A stretch of DNA of 64,000 bases from NCBI GenBank assembly GCA_028015205.1, contig JAPWFG010000022.1, forward strand, positions 744,001 through 808,000. The letters run 5' to 3'. The notes below the pieces were generated by a model that was given only the letters and a program-made list of their open reading frames with translations, was not told the origin of the DNA and ran no database searches. Source of the stretch: Mytilisepta virgata. Taxonomy: Eukaryota; Mollusca; Bivalvia; Mytilida; Mytilidae. Shown piece by piece: positions 43,460 to 55,820 of the stretch. Numbering within the stretch: position 1 is the stretch's first letter; each line of letters begins with the position of its first letter. The translations under genes were made by a program, and so were the position numbers.

Positions 43460-43650
43460 ATGCAGAATATGTGCACGTTTAGTCGATTTACGACTCATCA
43501 GTTGAGTTCAAGCCTTAAAAGTTGAAAACCAAAACCACAATTCAAAAGGTTGAACAGCAAATTCAAAATACCAAAAATAACCAAAAGAGGAAAGGCCAAA
43601 GCCGTTAAGAACAGAGCTATGCACGAGGGAGATACTCCTTAGTTTTCACA
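43460..43650 (-). mobile_element. Dispersed repeat, minus-strand copy (copy B)
   Basis: Counterpart of 12840-13020 (CGACTCATCAGTTGAGTTCA, then the ACTCCTTAGTTTTCACA block). Shows the uninterrupted structure of the repeat that the SINE split at 4879. Confidence 0.65.
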
Positions 43651-43909
43651 AATTTAACAATTTTTAAACAATTAATTTGGGTATTAATTTCTGGCTAGTA
43701 TCGAAATATTAGCAAATAAGCTGGGGATAGGAAATCTACGAAATAATTTATGTGTACATGTATTGAATATACATATTCATTCTTACATTATTATATTACA
43801 TGACAACTATGTACACATCATATAATAACGCATAAAATACATGCAAATGCCAATATAAAAGTGTTATAGGAGACTGTTAATAATAATAATAAATCTAACA
43901 TTAATACAA

Positions 43910-44400
43910 ATGTCCAGAAAGTATTGCATAAACATGTATATCCTTTCATCCCAAAATAGAAATACTTTCCGGGATCGATCTAACTCGAAACGACCTTATC
44001 AAATTGTGTCAGATGGATCATACCAGATAAAGGCAAGAACTGTTGGATTTAATGTCAGATTTGACGATGTTATATCCAACATAGGAAAGGCCTATAATCC
44101 ACACACAGGACATTTCATAACACCATATGACGGAATATGTTTCTTTATCTGTTGATTTTTAAAGTATCAATATAGTCATAATTTACATTTACAACTGATT
44201 GTAAACGGTAGGAAAAAATGAAAAAGCCATTCACTAGGCGGACACCACGAAATTGGAATTATGAGTGCAGTTATTTTTCTGAAGACTGGTGACGTGGTAA
44301 GAGTCCGCCATTATCCCTTTGCTGGAAGAAGCCAGACCATACAAGGCGACTTGTCTTACTTCATTGGTTATCTTGTCAAGTAGGGTGTTGTCTATCAATA
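43910..44400 (+). pseudogene. Decayed C1q-domain (C1qDC) segment, copy B
   Basis: The 81-codon frame from 43910 carries the start of a C1q domain (KARTVGFNVRF, then ISNIGKAYNPHTGHF and a Y-D-G-x-C-F-F block) and stops at 44153-44155. After a frame change, 44225-44390 reads the remaining C1q strands (HHEIGIMSAVIFLKTGD, VRVRHYPFAGRS, SYFIGYLVK) to a stop. The whole domain outline is therefore present but split by a stop and frame shift. A two-exon gene is possible, but I see no good splice pair. C1q-domain proteins are secreted lectin-like immune proteins; no signal peptide is seen here. Confidence 0.72.
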
Positions 44401-45030
44401 AATGTGTTTATGTTTTTGTAATTGTCTCTTTACATCTTCATTTTTAAAGTTTTTTATAGTCATGATTTACATTTACAACTGATTGAAATATGCACAACAT
44501 GTAATTCATCTATAAACAATAGTTCTAGAGGTCAGTATAATCAAACTTAGAATAAAGCACTAAATACTGTATTAATATACACATTATAAATCAATATGAA
44601 TACATTCAAACAAAACAAAAATTTAAATATAAATGCATCACACGATTATGGACAAATCAACAACAATTCCACATCAATATTTTATTATAACAGCCATTTT
44701 GCTCACGTCCGCGGGCAATATTGCTTTAAGTGGTCAATAAAACCTGACATTGTACGACAATGAAGTGCTATAATTGTTTTATTACATTTCACGTTAAAGA
44801 GCATGATTGGAAATCACCTGTTTCTAAAAAAAGTTCACATGCAATATCACTTTTAGTGTGCAATATCACAAAATATGGAACGGTCTGAAAGACACTGTTT
44901 CCATAGAAATCTAAAAGTACGAAATGCACAAATTTATTTTAATATTTCCTTGCAGACAAAGACGAATAAATTCCGAATAAATTCCGAATAATTAAAAAAA
45001 ATAGAAGGATATAATAGTTTAATATTCAGC
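44401..45030. other. Interval between C1q and GTPase exon, copy B
   Basis: 44490-44870 has no match in copy A, where about 3 kb of reverse-transcriptase debris lies instead. 44875-45030 aligns with 16795-16926, the 3' flank of the GTPase gene. No gene is supported. Confidence 0.45.
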
Positions 45031-45528
45031 TATTTATAAAGAGAATCTGTCATAGTAAGTGTTGTCATAGTAACTGTTGTGAACTTTTTCTCTCATAAAC
45101 AAAGTCATAAACTTTGTATGCATCTTCTTTAACGTCATACGGAAAATTGTTGAGAAATCTGTAAACGGTTACACCAGTGGCTGTAGCAGAAACAATCGAA
45201 CCCAGCACAGGGATAACAATGTCCAGAAAATTTCCTCCTATGGCAACGCCTCTAGTTTTCCTAGAGATGTCACAATAAATTTCGCCATGTCAACGGACGG
45301 ATGCAACAATCTTCTACATTTCAATTCAATATTATCAAACCCTTCTAACTTATTTATTTTTTTCTTATTTAAGCCAAAAACAGATATGTAATGGTTGACT
45401 TCTTCCACTAGAATTCCAGTATTAATTGCCAAATCTACACCAGGAACTGGAACAGCAGCTATTATCGCAGTACTTGCAGTCGCAAAAAGGATTCTTCTTT
45501 TCAAACTTTTGTATTTCTTTTCAATCAC
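45031..45528 (-). pseudogene. IRG-type GTPase exon 2, copy B, frameshifted
   Basis: Starts at the same acceptor (TTGCCAATAG before 45528) and is close to copy A for the first 90 codons. It then loses 1 bp near 45245-45250 (GCAAGAATAGC in A is GCAACGCCTC here on the plus strand), which shifts the frame and stops at 45238. Downstream of the shift the original frame resumes (VIPVLGSIVSAT-like text) and would end at a TAG near 45031. The second hydrophobic helix would be lost from the product. Confidence 0.8.
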
Positions 45529-45699
45529 CTATTGGCAAAATAATGATTTGATAAAAATCCTTTGAAATCATTTGCGAAAATGGTTAAGACAAGAAAATAA
45601 AACCCTCAATATCGATAATTTTTATCTGCTATTTTAAGTGTGTCTCTTGTGTCACTGAAGGCCAAAAGGGTGCATGTGTAACTGAAAGAATAAAGACAC

Positions 45700-46155
45700 A
45701 TAAAAAACAAAAAAAATGTACAGAAATTAAAGTACTATCAATGTGAATTCCCATTAAAAACCGGGAGTGACATAAGATGGATAAGAATGTCCTGCTCCGT
45801 TAACGGCACCTGTCACATTGCCAGTGAGTAAAAGCCAATGATTTGTACTTCCGGAAAAATGAAATCCAACTGAAGATTTATAGTCTTATACAAGAGATAG
45901 AAACTTCATATCGGCCAATTAATTCGTGATGACGACTGTTAAACTTTTCGAGTGATGAAATTAAGAAAGACTAAACATAATATCACGACGTCGCCGTGAA
46001 TCAAGTGCATGTGAAATATACACCCCATAAGATGAAGACCTCGGTATGTTACTGCTCAAGAAAGGGGAAGTTCACAATCGGAAAATTAAAATCATCACGT
46101 TTGTGTATGGATTTCAATCCCTATTGAATTTGTTTAATTCAGATCTTGCATTTAA
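45700..46155 (-). mobile_element. Old RT1-like remnant, distal part (copy B)
   Basis: Counterpart of 17600-18070, minus-strand RT C-terminus and tail. It is interrupted at about 46156 by a younger RT1 element and resumes at 47718-47830. Confidence 0.65.
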
Positions 46156-47717
46156 ACTATTCGGAAAAAAGGACAAATATACCTAAGGAGCCATTCCAAA
46201 AAAAAAAAGTAATCCATTGGACAGACAAACCCGGGAAGACAAAAGAACAACCACAAGCACAACAAATAAACACAAAAAACTAAAAAAACAATCAACAACA
46301 CGAACTCCTATAAAAACCAGGAGTGAACCCAGGTGCTCCGAAAGGATAAGCAGTTCCTGCTCCGTATACGGCACCCGTCGTGAAGTTCAACAAAGTCAAT
46401 CCGGGGGAAGTCACAAATCAGTGGAGGCACATGAAAGGTTACGACAGTGGTAACAGGTCCAACATCATCTTAGATATTGGAACACTGTAATGGTCAAATC
46501 AATTCATGATGACGACCGTAAACTTTCTTAAGTGATGACATCAACTTATCCCTGATAAAACCCTGGTTAAGAAGTTTTTGTGACAGCAGTAATCTTCTTT
46601 GTCGAAAGTCAGGGTAACTAACGCATGCCCTTGAAAATCGGATAAGCTGAGAAACGTAGACGCCATATGCAGGCGATGCTGGTATATTGCTACTCAAGAA
46701 GGGAAAATTAATAATAGGAAAGTTGAAGTCATCACGTTTGTCATAAAGTTTTGTCTTCAAACGTCCCTCATAGTCTATTTCAAGAAACAAATCCAAATAT
46801 GAAGCGGACTTTGGTGTATCTATAGTATCCTTAATTTCAAGCTCACTGGGGTAGATAAGATGTAGAAAGTCTTGGAATTTGTCGTTATTTAACGACAACA
46901 CATCATCTATATAACGAAAAGTGAGATTAAAGGATTGGGCTAGTTTCTTTTTGTTTTCACATAGTAACCCTTGAATGAAGTCCGCTTCATATGAGTACAG
47001 AAACAGATCGGCGAGGAGAGGAGCGCAGTTGGTTCCAATTGGAATGCCGATTGTTTGTTGAAAAATTTGACCGCAAAATTCAACGAATATGTTGCTATGA
47101 GAAAATCTAACATGTTTGTAATTTCATCTTCAGAATATTTTTTGTCAGAATCAGAGTGGTTCTTCACGAAATAAGACTTTTCTATACCTAGTACAAGAAA
47201 TTTATACCTGCGTATCCCATTTTTCTTGAAAAAACATTGATGAACTAGTTGCTTTAAGCGATCTTTTAATTGAGAATGTGGTATGGTAGTGTAGAGTGTA
47301 GAAAAGTCGAAAGTTTTTATGCTGTTGCATGTAGCCAAAGATTTTGATTTTAGATATTGAAGTAAATTTTTGGAGTTTTTCAAAATCCACATTTGATTGA
47401 CGCCACTGGTGGAATATGATGTTTCACAGTAATTCTGAAGGCCCTCTTCAATACATGTCATTATGGATGTTAAAATCTTTGAAAGAGGTTTTGTAGAGCA
47501 ATTAGCTGACCCAGCAATGTACCTTTGTTTAAACAGATTCTTATGTAGTTTAGGAATCCAATAAAGAGCAGGAAGGTCCATTTCTTCATCCTTTGTAGAA
47601 ATTCCAAAGGAATGAAGAACGGTTTTGTGGTTATCAAGGACTTCCTGCTTAGTGAGTGTGGTCGGTGGATAAGTTGGGTTACCCGTAGTGTTATCTATTC
47701 CCAATTCGTTTCTAAGA
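46156..47717 (-). mobile_element. RT1 reverse-transcriptase element, most complete copy in the window
   Basis: On the minus strand the frame from 47776 to 46940 carries the finger signature YWIPKLHKNLFKQRYIAGSA and motif A (FDFSTLYTTIP). Near 47080 a frameshift moves motif B (GIPIGTN...APLLADLF) into another frame. The frame 46901-46494 begins just after the YIDDVLSL active site and contains LYDKRDDFNFPIINFPFLSS and a GRHHELI block. The 3' tail runs to 46156. RT motifs A, B and C are all recognisable. The layout is closest to Penelope-like elements, but I see no GIY-YIG endonuclease. It is 5'-truncated, inactive through the frameshift, and absent from copy A. Confidence 0.82.
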
Positions 47718-47830
47718 CACTCGTAAATTTTTATTGAATTTCCATTCCAAATCTGTAAGAAAACATGTTTTTCCATTTAGTCGGGCGGTCGGAGTCAACC
47801 TTTTTAGGATTTAATGTACAAAAATAACAT
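47718..47830 (-). mobile_element. Old RT1-like remnant, proximal part (copy B)
   Basis: Matches 18073-18185 in copy A (contains TTAGTCGGGCGGTCGGAGTC). It completes the older element split by the insertion at 46156-47717. Confidence 0.55.
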
Positions 47831-50800
47831 ACACCTAAATTATATACCAATGAAAAGAAGAAACTGTATTCAAATACTTTGGTCGAAAAAATTAGATATG
47901 GTAACATTTATAAAATTCAAGGTCAAAGGTCACCACTCAAAAAATTAAAAGAATACTCATAATAGGAACAAAAGTTAATTCCCTTTTACACCCCAGTAAA
48001 AAGAATATTGTTTTACTTTATACTTTTCACCTTGCATTTAGGGATTAATATTACATTACATATATTTTGGTGCAAGTGTGAAAAAAGCGCGAAATTCACA
48101 TTTTTTGTCATCATGCCTTTTTCATATTTTCCAACCTGCAAATTTTTAAGATGACCTTGACCTCTCGAAAACATCCTATTTATTGAAAAACAAATCAATT
48201 GTTCACATGTAACACATATCAGAATTATTTTTTGAAATGTTACCGACAGAATATAGGAATTATTTAGGTATTGTTGTGCTTGTGGTTGTTCATTTGTCCT
48301 CCCGGGTTTGTCTGTCCAGTGGATTACGGTTTTTTTATTGCTCCTTCAGTCCTTTTTAGGTAGGTAGTTCGTTAACTTAAAAGTCATGTTGTGTGCCTTG
48401 ATTTCAATGGTTTAGTCATTCTGTAGTACATAGTATTAGCTCCATTGTTTCTTGCATTTTATGGAATTTGACAGGGAAACTGTGTCAAGTGGGGTACGAA
48501 ATTTAACCTCAAAATACCTAATGTGGATCCCATAGAACTAAAACATTTTGTTATATTGCGAATTACGCACAGCCAGTCTTTTCCCATTTTAAAAATGATT
48601 CAGTATGGTCCAAGTTTTATCTGCAAGGTTTGGAATATCTTTACGGGCGTTATGTATCGATATCATTGTTATCCTTAGACTGTGTGATGTTTATATTTAC
48701 ACATATAGTTTCCTAGAAAAAGACATGAGTCGGTACATGAAAGGTTCTGTTCAAATAAGACACAGTTCTTGTGTCAAACGGATTTGCATTTGCACGTACA
48801 TACAAAATCCTGTAAGACGTCTGAAGACATTCGTCCTTCAAAGAAAACCGGAATCAAGTTGTCATTATCTTCCCACTCAAACACCATTGGAGTCTCTAAA
48901 GGGGGCTGTGTTATTTGGGAGAACATCTAAATACTGATCTGCAAAGAGGCTCTCAGAGCGTGCTTCAATATTAAGCAACAAAATGGATAACATGAAAGGT
49001 CAACAATGACTAATCAATCAAACAACGCTACCCAACAGACATAACCCCGAAAAAGCTGGTACAGACACTGAACATTAATGGATTACATGTAAACCTGTTT
49101 TATGGGTACCCAAACCTGCCCAAGTCTTACTAATGGTCAGAAAGAATCTTTCCCATTTTATCTTACACCCTGAGCCCTGCTACTAATTTCCTACCAGCAG
49201 CTTCTGATTTATCTATACTGCCATAAAAAAATTAACCAAATCACTGAACTCGTCCTGATTGTTCTTTAGAACTGTATACATTGTTTCCTACCTTAACACA
49301 GCAAACATGGTACCACATCCAGTTTGTACGTGTGCAGCGGGTCGGATTATGCGTACTACAGGACTTAAGGTATTGCATATTCCATAAATACAAATGAACC
49401 TGGGACCTGAAATCCTCTCTATTTGTGACATACCATGTCTAAAACTGAACTTCATGTGTGTATTGTAGAGTTGAGAAAAATGTACAAAGAGAATAATTGA
49501 GTTCAAACTCTCAATAGGCATATCTTGCGTGGAGAACCATTCGAGTTTCTGCTTCGTCACAGTAAAACCCATAGTAGAAATGTTTTGTACAGCTCACAAA
49601 ATACACCAGCGACATATAGTTTATCATTTCTCGACATGGGATTTTTCGCTAGGTTGTTGGGTGAAGACATGAAATCATACAGACTTGAACTGTCAGGTGT
49701 ATTGTCCAGAAGTCCTGAACAATTTTTTTAAGGCTAATAGATTCCTGTCAAGCAATACTGCAGTGAATAAATATTACAATTTAAATCAAATTGTCAACGT
49801 AACGGCATACTCTGCTGTATTCGGGGGTTTGGTCATAGATAAAAATAAGGGAAGCTGTTTTGAATAAACCATAGCTTTAAATTCCTAATCTTCGTTGCTT
49901 GTATTAAACTCCCATCTCTATAATTCCAATGTTGTTTTCAAAACAGCATATGCATTTGCTAACAGCAATTTCCAGTAAAAAGTTGATAACTTGATAAATT
50001 TCTTTCATATCAACGTGTGTATGAAAACGTACGCATGGAATATAGTGCATGAGGAAAATGTTCATTTTAAATGGAAAACGTCATATTTCTACATTACTTT
50101 GGAATTACAAGTCATTTTTCGGAATTTATCAACGTGTAAAATCAGGCTTATCATTCACAAACTTTGCATAAAGTCCTTCAGACTTTATTAATTTGTGAGT
50201 GAATCTCCCGGGTTTACACATAAATATTTATTTAAAATAACCTTTATTTTTATTATTGTGTTTTATTATTTGCTCCTTGGGTATATTTGTTCTCTTTACT
50301 ATAACATTATTCATTTATTACTGGTTCCGTAGATGAACATCGACAGATAACATATTTGCACCAGTTTATTTCATTTCTAAATCTTTTAGGGCTAGGAGAA
50401 GTTTCACTGGGCTACAAACAAAAATCTATAATATTTCGGATTCTCTACGAATCCGCCGGTATCGGTACAAATGTTCTTTTCTGTAACATTAAAAAAAAAT
50501 TATTTTCTAAAATATTACTAAAATACCGAGTTCAAGCTACTAAATAAATCAATATCAATTATCTAATGCTTGAAACAGACAATATTCAATGTTTTAATGA
50601 TGTAATTGAAAAATCGCATAAAATTGCATAAAAATCGTCCCAGTTAATGACACGGGGAAACAATTGACACATACACTAAACACGACACGGGTAGTTAATT
50701 CCGAAAAAACATCTGAGTCAAAATGCGTTGACCTCAATAATAATATTTTGCATATTTCTCTGTAATTCTGTAGGTTGAAAATTGGTTTTGGAATTGGGTT

Positions 50801-51255
50801 TTCTATTGTTTACTTGCAACAATAGTTAAAATTAAAAAAATGTTATGGAAAAGTATGCATGTAAAGAAAAATGCATTGATTTCGCTTTGAAAACATACTT
50901 TTTTGTTTAACCTTGGCTAAGTTAAAATTATCATGCATTTTGAAAGGCTAAATATAAATTTTCATATTTTAGTAAGTCTGTTGCGTTTATCGAAATCTTT
51001 ATACTTCAGATAATAGATGAAATATCGGAGTAACAGATTTTTAAAAAATCAGTTTGTCAATTCCTTGTTTATACAGTACCTTGGAAAAAACATGAAATTT
51101 CCAAAAACGTGACAGCACGAATTTCTTACGGCCTCTTAAAAATAAAAATATTGATATTGTTCTTTCATACAGACAAATTTTTATCCGTATGTTATATTAA
51201 AAATATATATTAAAATTCTTAATTAAGCGTCTTTTTCTATCGACCGCGGTACTAA
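47831..51255. other. Duplicated intronic DNA without a supportable gene, copy B
   Basis: Aligns with 18186-21365, apart from the RT1 tail insertion at 48271. ORFs 48605-48937 (+) and 49288-49572 (-) correspond to copy A ORFs, but the differences between copies are mostly replacements. Confidence 0.45.
48271..48354 (+). mobile_element. 84-bp RT1 tail insertion with 8-bp target duplication, B-specific
   Basis: The insert carries the RT1 tail (TTGTGCTTGTGGTTGTTCAT, GGGTTTGTCTGTCCAGTGG, ending ATTGCTCCTTCAGTCC). TTTAGGTA occurs on both sides (48263-48270 and 48355-48362); copy A has one site (CTTAGGTA near 18616). It is a severely 5'-truncated copy made by target-primed insertion after the duplication. 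Confidence 0.88.
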
Positions 51256-51839
51256 TTCACCTTTGACCTCTATATTTGGAAAGGACGAGTTGCGATAAAA
51301 CCTAATATCGGCCTATAGTAAATGAAAAAAATGAACCTACCTTTATTATTTCTTGTTTATATTGCCTGGAATCCTCAATATATGCAGTTTTAAAACATGT
51401 GTATACATGTATGTGATTGCGTCCGACAAAACTGGGTCAGATTAATATACGTTATCCACGTTTAAAAGTTTGCGTAAATTTTCATGCACCTGCTTTCAAG
51501 TTGATTTATTTTATTATGAACAAAAATTTCGTCAACACTTAATAAAGTAATATAAAATGTGTAAATAAAATACAAAATCCCCGGAAGTACACTCATGTTG
51601 TCCCCTTTTAGTAGTGTGTTGATGGTATGTTGTACTTTTATAGTATTTGGTCATACCTCTGTGTGTACTCATGCATATAGCCAGCATGTATCTCTCTCTT
51701 CCAGTTACTCTCTTGGACAGTGGTGGACCGGTTTATATACCCGGAATGATATCCAGGACAAACCCCCATTATTGTTACGTCAAGGCCGAAATTACTCGGT
51801 ATCAAAAAGCTTTATAAACAAAATGAAAGCAAGAGTCAA
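51256..51839. other. B-specific 584-bp segment
   Basis: Copy A passes directly from ACCGCGGTACTA to TTTGTAAAGTTAACG (21350-21370), while B has about 584 bp between them. The ORF 51595-51846 is open for 83 codons with a hydrophobic start but no recognised domain. It could be an insertion in B or a deletion in A; no target duplication is evident. Confidence 0.5.
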
Positions 51840-51887
51840 TTTGTAAAGTTAACGAGAAGTATTCATCATTTTAATTTTTTATAGTGA

Positions 51888-52810
51888 AATGAGTGACGAA
51901 AGCAGATGTTTAGTTTGTACTCTATCTTCAGAAACAATTGGTGATTACTATTATGAATCTTTACAGAATTACGCGAGGTTGATGAACAGGCCCAAAATTA
52001 AGACTCTGGGGGGACTGAAATAGCGATAATTACGAATCAGATGTTGATGAGTCTTTGGATAATGTAAAACATTTTTATTCTGACAATCTCGATTACTTAA
52101 TTCAAAACCGAATTTTCCATGATTCTTGTGGCTGTAAAATCTTTTATGACGGTACAACTTATAATGGCAAAATTAATTAAATTTGACAGTGTAGTTTAAT
52201 TTAGGAGTCAATGCCCTGAACTTTCAAGAGATGAGTTATATATTGTCATTAAGAGTGGATTGTTTATCCACATACGCACAGAATTTAACACAGAAGCTAA
52301 AAAGCCGAAGTCAAATGAAAGACAAAATCCTAAGTGGAATTCTTCTCACATTCGTATTATTCATGGCATTGAACGTAATAAATTGCAAACCATTGCAAAA
52401 TCATTTGTTAATGATGGTCTTCTGCCAGAGTTCTAATTGCGGCTGGAAATAATACAAAGGTCCCTGATTTGATTGACCGAGAAAAAATAAATGCCCTTCC
52501 ACTGACTGGTCGTAAAGAGTAAAATGTTGTTGCCGTCTTGTAAAAATTTCTAACAGTCATGAATCATATAAAAAAAAGTCACAAAGGACTTAAAATAATG
52601 TACTTTTAGCTTACGAACCTTTCAAAGAATATGGCATGACTTATGCCCAAAATATGGTATTAGCAAAAACATATACTGATTTGTGCCAGAAAGAAATATC
52701 CAGAATTTCACTGACGAAAACTTGCTGGATAAACAAAAGAGGATTTTTACAGACAACAGTACCAAATAAGTATACAGAACTTCATTGAACTTCCTGGTGA
52801 ACTGAAATAG
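51888..52810 (+). pseudogene. Unidentified decayed protein-coding tract, copy B
   Basis: Counterpart of 21417-22320. The best stretch is about 52214-52433, an uninterrupted frame (PELSRDELYIVIKSG, then HIRTEFNTEAKKPKSNE, then KLQTIAKSF) ending in a stop at 52433-52435. Earlier blocks CLVCTLSSE and DYLIQNRIFHDSCGCK are also readable. Near 52634-52787 there is another continuous frame containing CQKEISRISLTKTCWINK. It is conserved in pieces in both copies but broken in both. Family unknown. Confidence 0.42.
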
Positions 52811-53135
52811 TAAGCTAAATAATTTCTCTAATATCATATACTCAACAGCAAAGAAATCCACCATTTAGTAATTCAATGTTTTTTTGAAAAATTACTTTAA
52901 GGTTTTAATTCCGATTTTCCCGATTAATGTACCCTTTAAAGATTTGTTTTTCGTAAACTTTAAATGTCGTATGAAATCAAGCGACAAATAATCACTGAAA
53001 TTTAAAAACCAGGATTTTCCATGTGCACCATGATAACACCTAACGAAAATTAAAAATTGTTTTGGGTGTGGCGGAACTGTATCTGTAAAAGGAAAATCTG
53101 AAATTTCATTTGCTTTGAGGATTTAGTGTTTTGAA

Positions 53136-53363
53136 ATGCCAAGACTAAGCACAGAAGAACGAAACCAGGGTGTAGGTATGCTTCATGCTGGACTTTCCAC
53201 TCGGATTGTGGCAAATGACTTTAATTGTCACTACAGCACCATTGTCCGTCTAAACCAGCCTTTTTTGGCCACAAATTCGGTGTCGGATGGAACAATGGCC
53301 ATGCCTGGTGCACTAAGAGTTGACATTTCCTTGGTCGCCGTGACGTTATTTTTGAGATGGTAA
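53136..53363 (+). mobile_element. Tc1/mariner-like transposase N-terminal fragment, copy B
   Basis: A 75-codon frame: MPRLSTEERNQGVGMLHAGL, then a helix-turn-helix ending in NCHYSTIVRLNQ and FLATNSVSDG. This is the paired-like DNA-binding start of Tc1-family transposases. The frame then runs into unrelated residues and stops; no DDE domain follows, so the element is an internally deleted remnant. It is better preserved than copy A (22637). Confidence 0.78.
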
Positions 53364-54565
53364 CTTTTGTAACCGAGTCAATTTTAAGGGCATGAACATG
53401 TTAAAATTTTGTAAGGTATATTTATTTACACGAATTTAATGTAATAAATATTTATTTTCTTGGTGCGTTTCTTATGTTGTTGAGTATACATAGAAAGAGG
53501 AAGAGCATAATGGAAGTTCAAGAAAAAAATGTTCAATGTTGTTTCATTGACTCTTTCGTCATATCTATTCATGTACACTTTTGGTTAAGTAGAATAAATT
53601 GCAAACCTTGTTAACAAATTCTTTACAGCTATGATAGTGATAAATAAGTTAAGGCGTTTTCATTTGATAAACAGTTGCAACGGACGGTTGAATTTTTGTA
53701 CGAATTTTTGCAGAAACTTTGTTGCCGACTTCAACTCCGTTTTCTGAATATTGGTACATGTAGGTACTCTTTAAATTAGGATGCAGTGAATCTTTTTATT
53801 TTTTTGAAAACTTACTTGCAACAGTTCTTCAAACTATTAAAAACATAATGAAGTATCACTATTTTTTATTTGTGGTACCTCCAGGTCAAGTTCATTGCAA
53901 AGAATATAACACCTCTGATATTATAATTTTCAATCTACTTCAAAACAAGCGGAATATTCCTCAGATTGAGAATCTTCGAGCTATTCCTATTGTGAAAGAA
54001 CTAGATGCTGCTATGCAATGTTCTTGTTTGAGCGCATTTGCTAGTCCTGCTATTCATACTGGAAAAATGATCTTATAATTGTGCCAAAAAAGGAAGTTAA
54101 CTTTGCTTTTGTGTTTGGAAGTTTGTTGGATAAACCAACAATAAAAACATCTTATTTGAGGTTCTCTCATTGGTGCTTACCCAATGACCTTGCATTTCCA
54201 TAGAAAACAAAGTAGCATGTAAGAAAAAGAACTTTTTATGATATCACATATTTTAAGAGTTTTACTTCTTATTTCAACAACTAATTTCACTACGAAAAAC
54301 TGTTATAGTATCTGTACTGTAGAGAATTTTAATTCATACATATCTTTTAATAAGATATGAGAATTTCAAGTAACCAATTTGAGGTTTTATTGGATTTTTT
54401 TTATAATATTAGTATGGTGCATTTAGTTGAAAATATCGGAATTATGATTAATCCCAAACTGATTATTGATAGTTTTATTTATCGGTTATTTTAGACTTAC
54501 GCAAAGAAAAAGGTAATAATTTCAACTGATCAGTCACGTGACCGTGATTAAACTGTGTTATAATA
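53364..54565. other. Interval between Tc1 fragment and RT1 remnant, mostly B-specific
   Basis: 53364-53645 aligns with copy A up to about 23095. From 53650 the sequence is present only in B. The ORF 53848-54078 (76 codons) is open but has no domain I recognise. It may be part of an older element. Confidence 0.4.
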
Positions 54566-55790
54566 TGGATATTAAAGAACTCCAAAGACTTAAAGGATAT
54601 TTTACGATCTCGGTCCATTTCAGCCTGTAACAGCATAAAAACATTTGATTTCTCTACCCTCTATACCACCATTCCTCATTCACAACTGAAGGAGAAGTTG
54701 AAAGATCTAATCCATCTATGCTTTCAAAATAAAAATGTCATTGGTAGCGATAAATCATACTTTGTTAAAAACCACTCTAGATCTAACATAAAATATACAG
54801 AAGACGAAATTGTCCAGATGATTGAATTTTTGATCGACAACATATTTGTTCAATTTGGTGGACGTGTTTTCCAACAGACAATTGGCATTCCTATGGGTAC
54901 GAATTGTGAGCCACTCCTGGCCGACTTGCTCTTAAACTCATATGAGGTAGACTTCATTGAGGGGTTTCTTACGGCAAAACAAAATATTCCGCTACATAGA
55001 TGATGTTTTATCACTCAAAATTTCCCGTTTTTGGGAATTTCTTATATCTCATCTATCCCAATGAGTTTGAAATTAAGGATACCACAGACACTGCTAAGTC
55101 TGCATCTAACTTGACCTTCACCCCGAAATTGACACCAGTGGAAGGTTGAATACAAAACTTTACGACAAACGGGATGACTTTGAATTTCCAATTGTCAACT
55201 TCCCATTTTTGAGCGACAATATTCCAGAAGCGCCGGCGTATGGAGTATATATTTCACAACTCACACGTTATTCCAGACTTCCTGGACAGAGCCCAGCTCT
55301 TGACAGAAAAGTTGCTCAGACAAGGGTATGTTGCTCCTAAGTTGAAGTCATCCTTATTAAAGTTTTATGGACGTCATCATGATTTGGTTGACAGGTATGA
55401 AAAAACCGTTTCCCAAATGAACAAGGGCCTGTTCCATTGATGTTATCGCTTCCTCATACCGGATTTGACATGGAAAGCATGGTGGATGTCCTACAGGAAG
55501 CAGAGACTGTTTACTCTTCGGAGCACTAAGTCTACCCCAGTTTTTTTTATGGGTTCCATGTTGTTCATATGTTTTTAGTTTTTAATTGTAATGCATATAT
55601 TGTTCTGGTCTTGTCTTCGTTGTTCTCCGGAGTTTGTCAGTTGTTTCGATTTTTCCATCCTTCGAATATCCCTTTGGTATTTCTTGAATTTACTTATAAC
55701 TGTTGTAACACATTAAATAGCCATTATCGTAACCCGTCCTATGCCATGGTAAATAAACCAAATGTAAGAATTGGTCCTATCGCCAATTAT
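54566..55790 (+). mobile_element. Reverse-transcriptase remnant, RT1 variant, copy B
   Basis: From 54566 a frame reads WILKNSKDLKD, then motif A (KTFDFSTLYTTIPHSQL), KSYFVKNHS, and motif B (QQTIGIPMGTN, PLLADLLL). It shifts frame before motif C (YIDDVLSL, near 54990-55015). A further shift precedes the C-terminal block (LYDKRDDFEFPIVNFPF from 55158) and the GRHHDLVDRYEK block, followed by the tail. Several frameshifts make it inactive. It is more complete than its copy A partner (23409). Confidence 0.82.
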
Positions 55791-55820
55791 TTGTAAGATT
55801 TATGTGTAAGTACTACTTAC

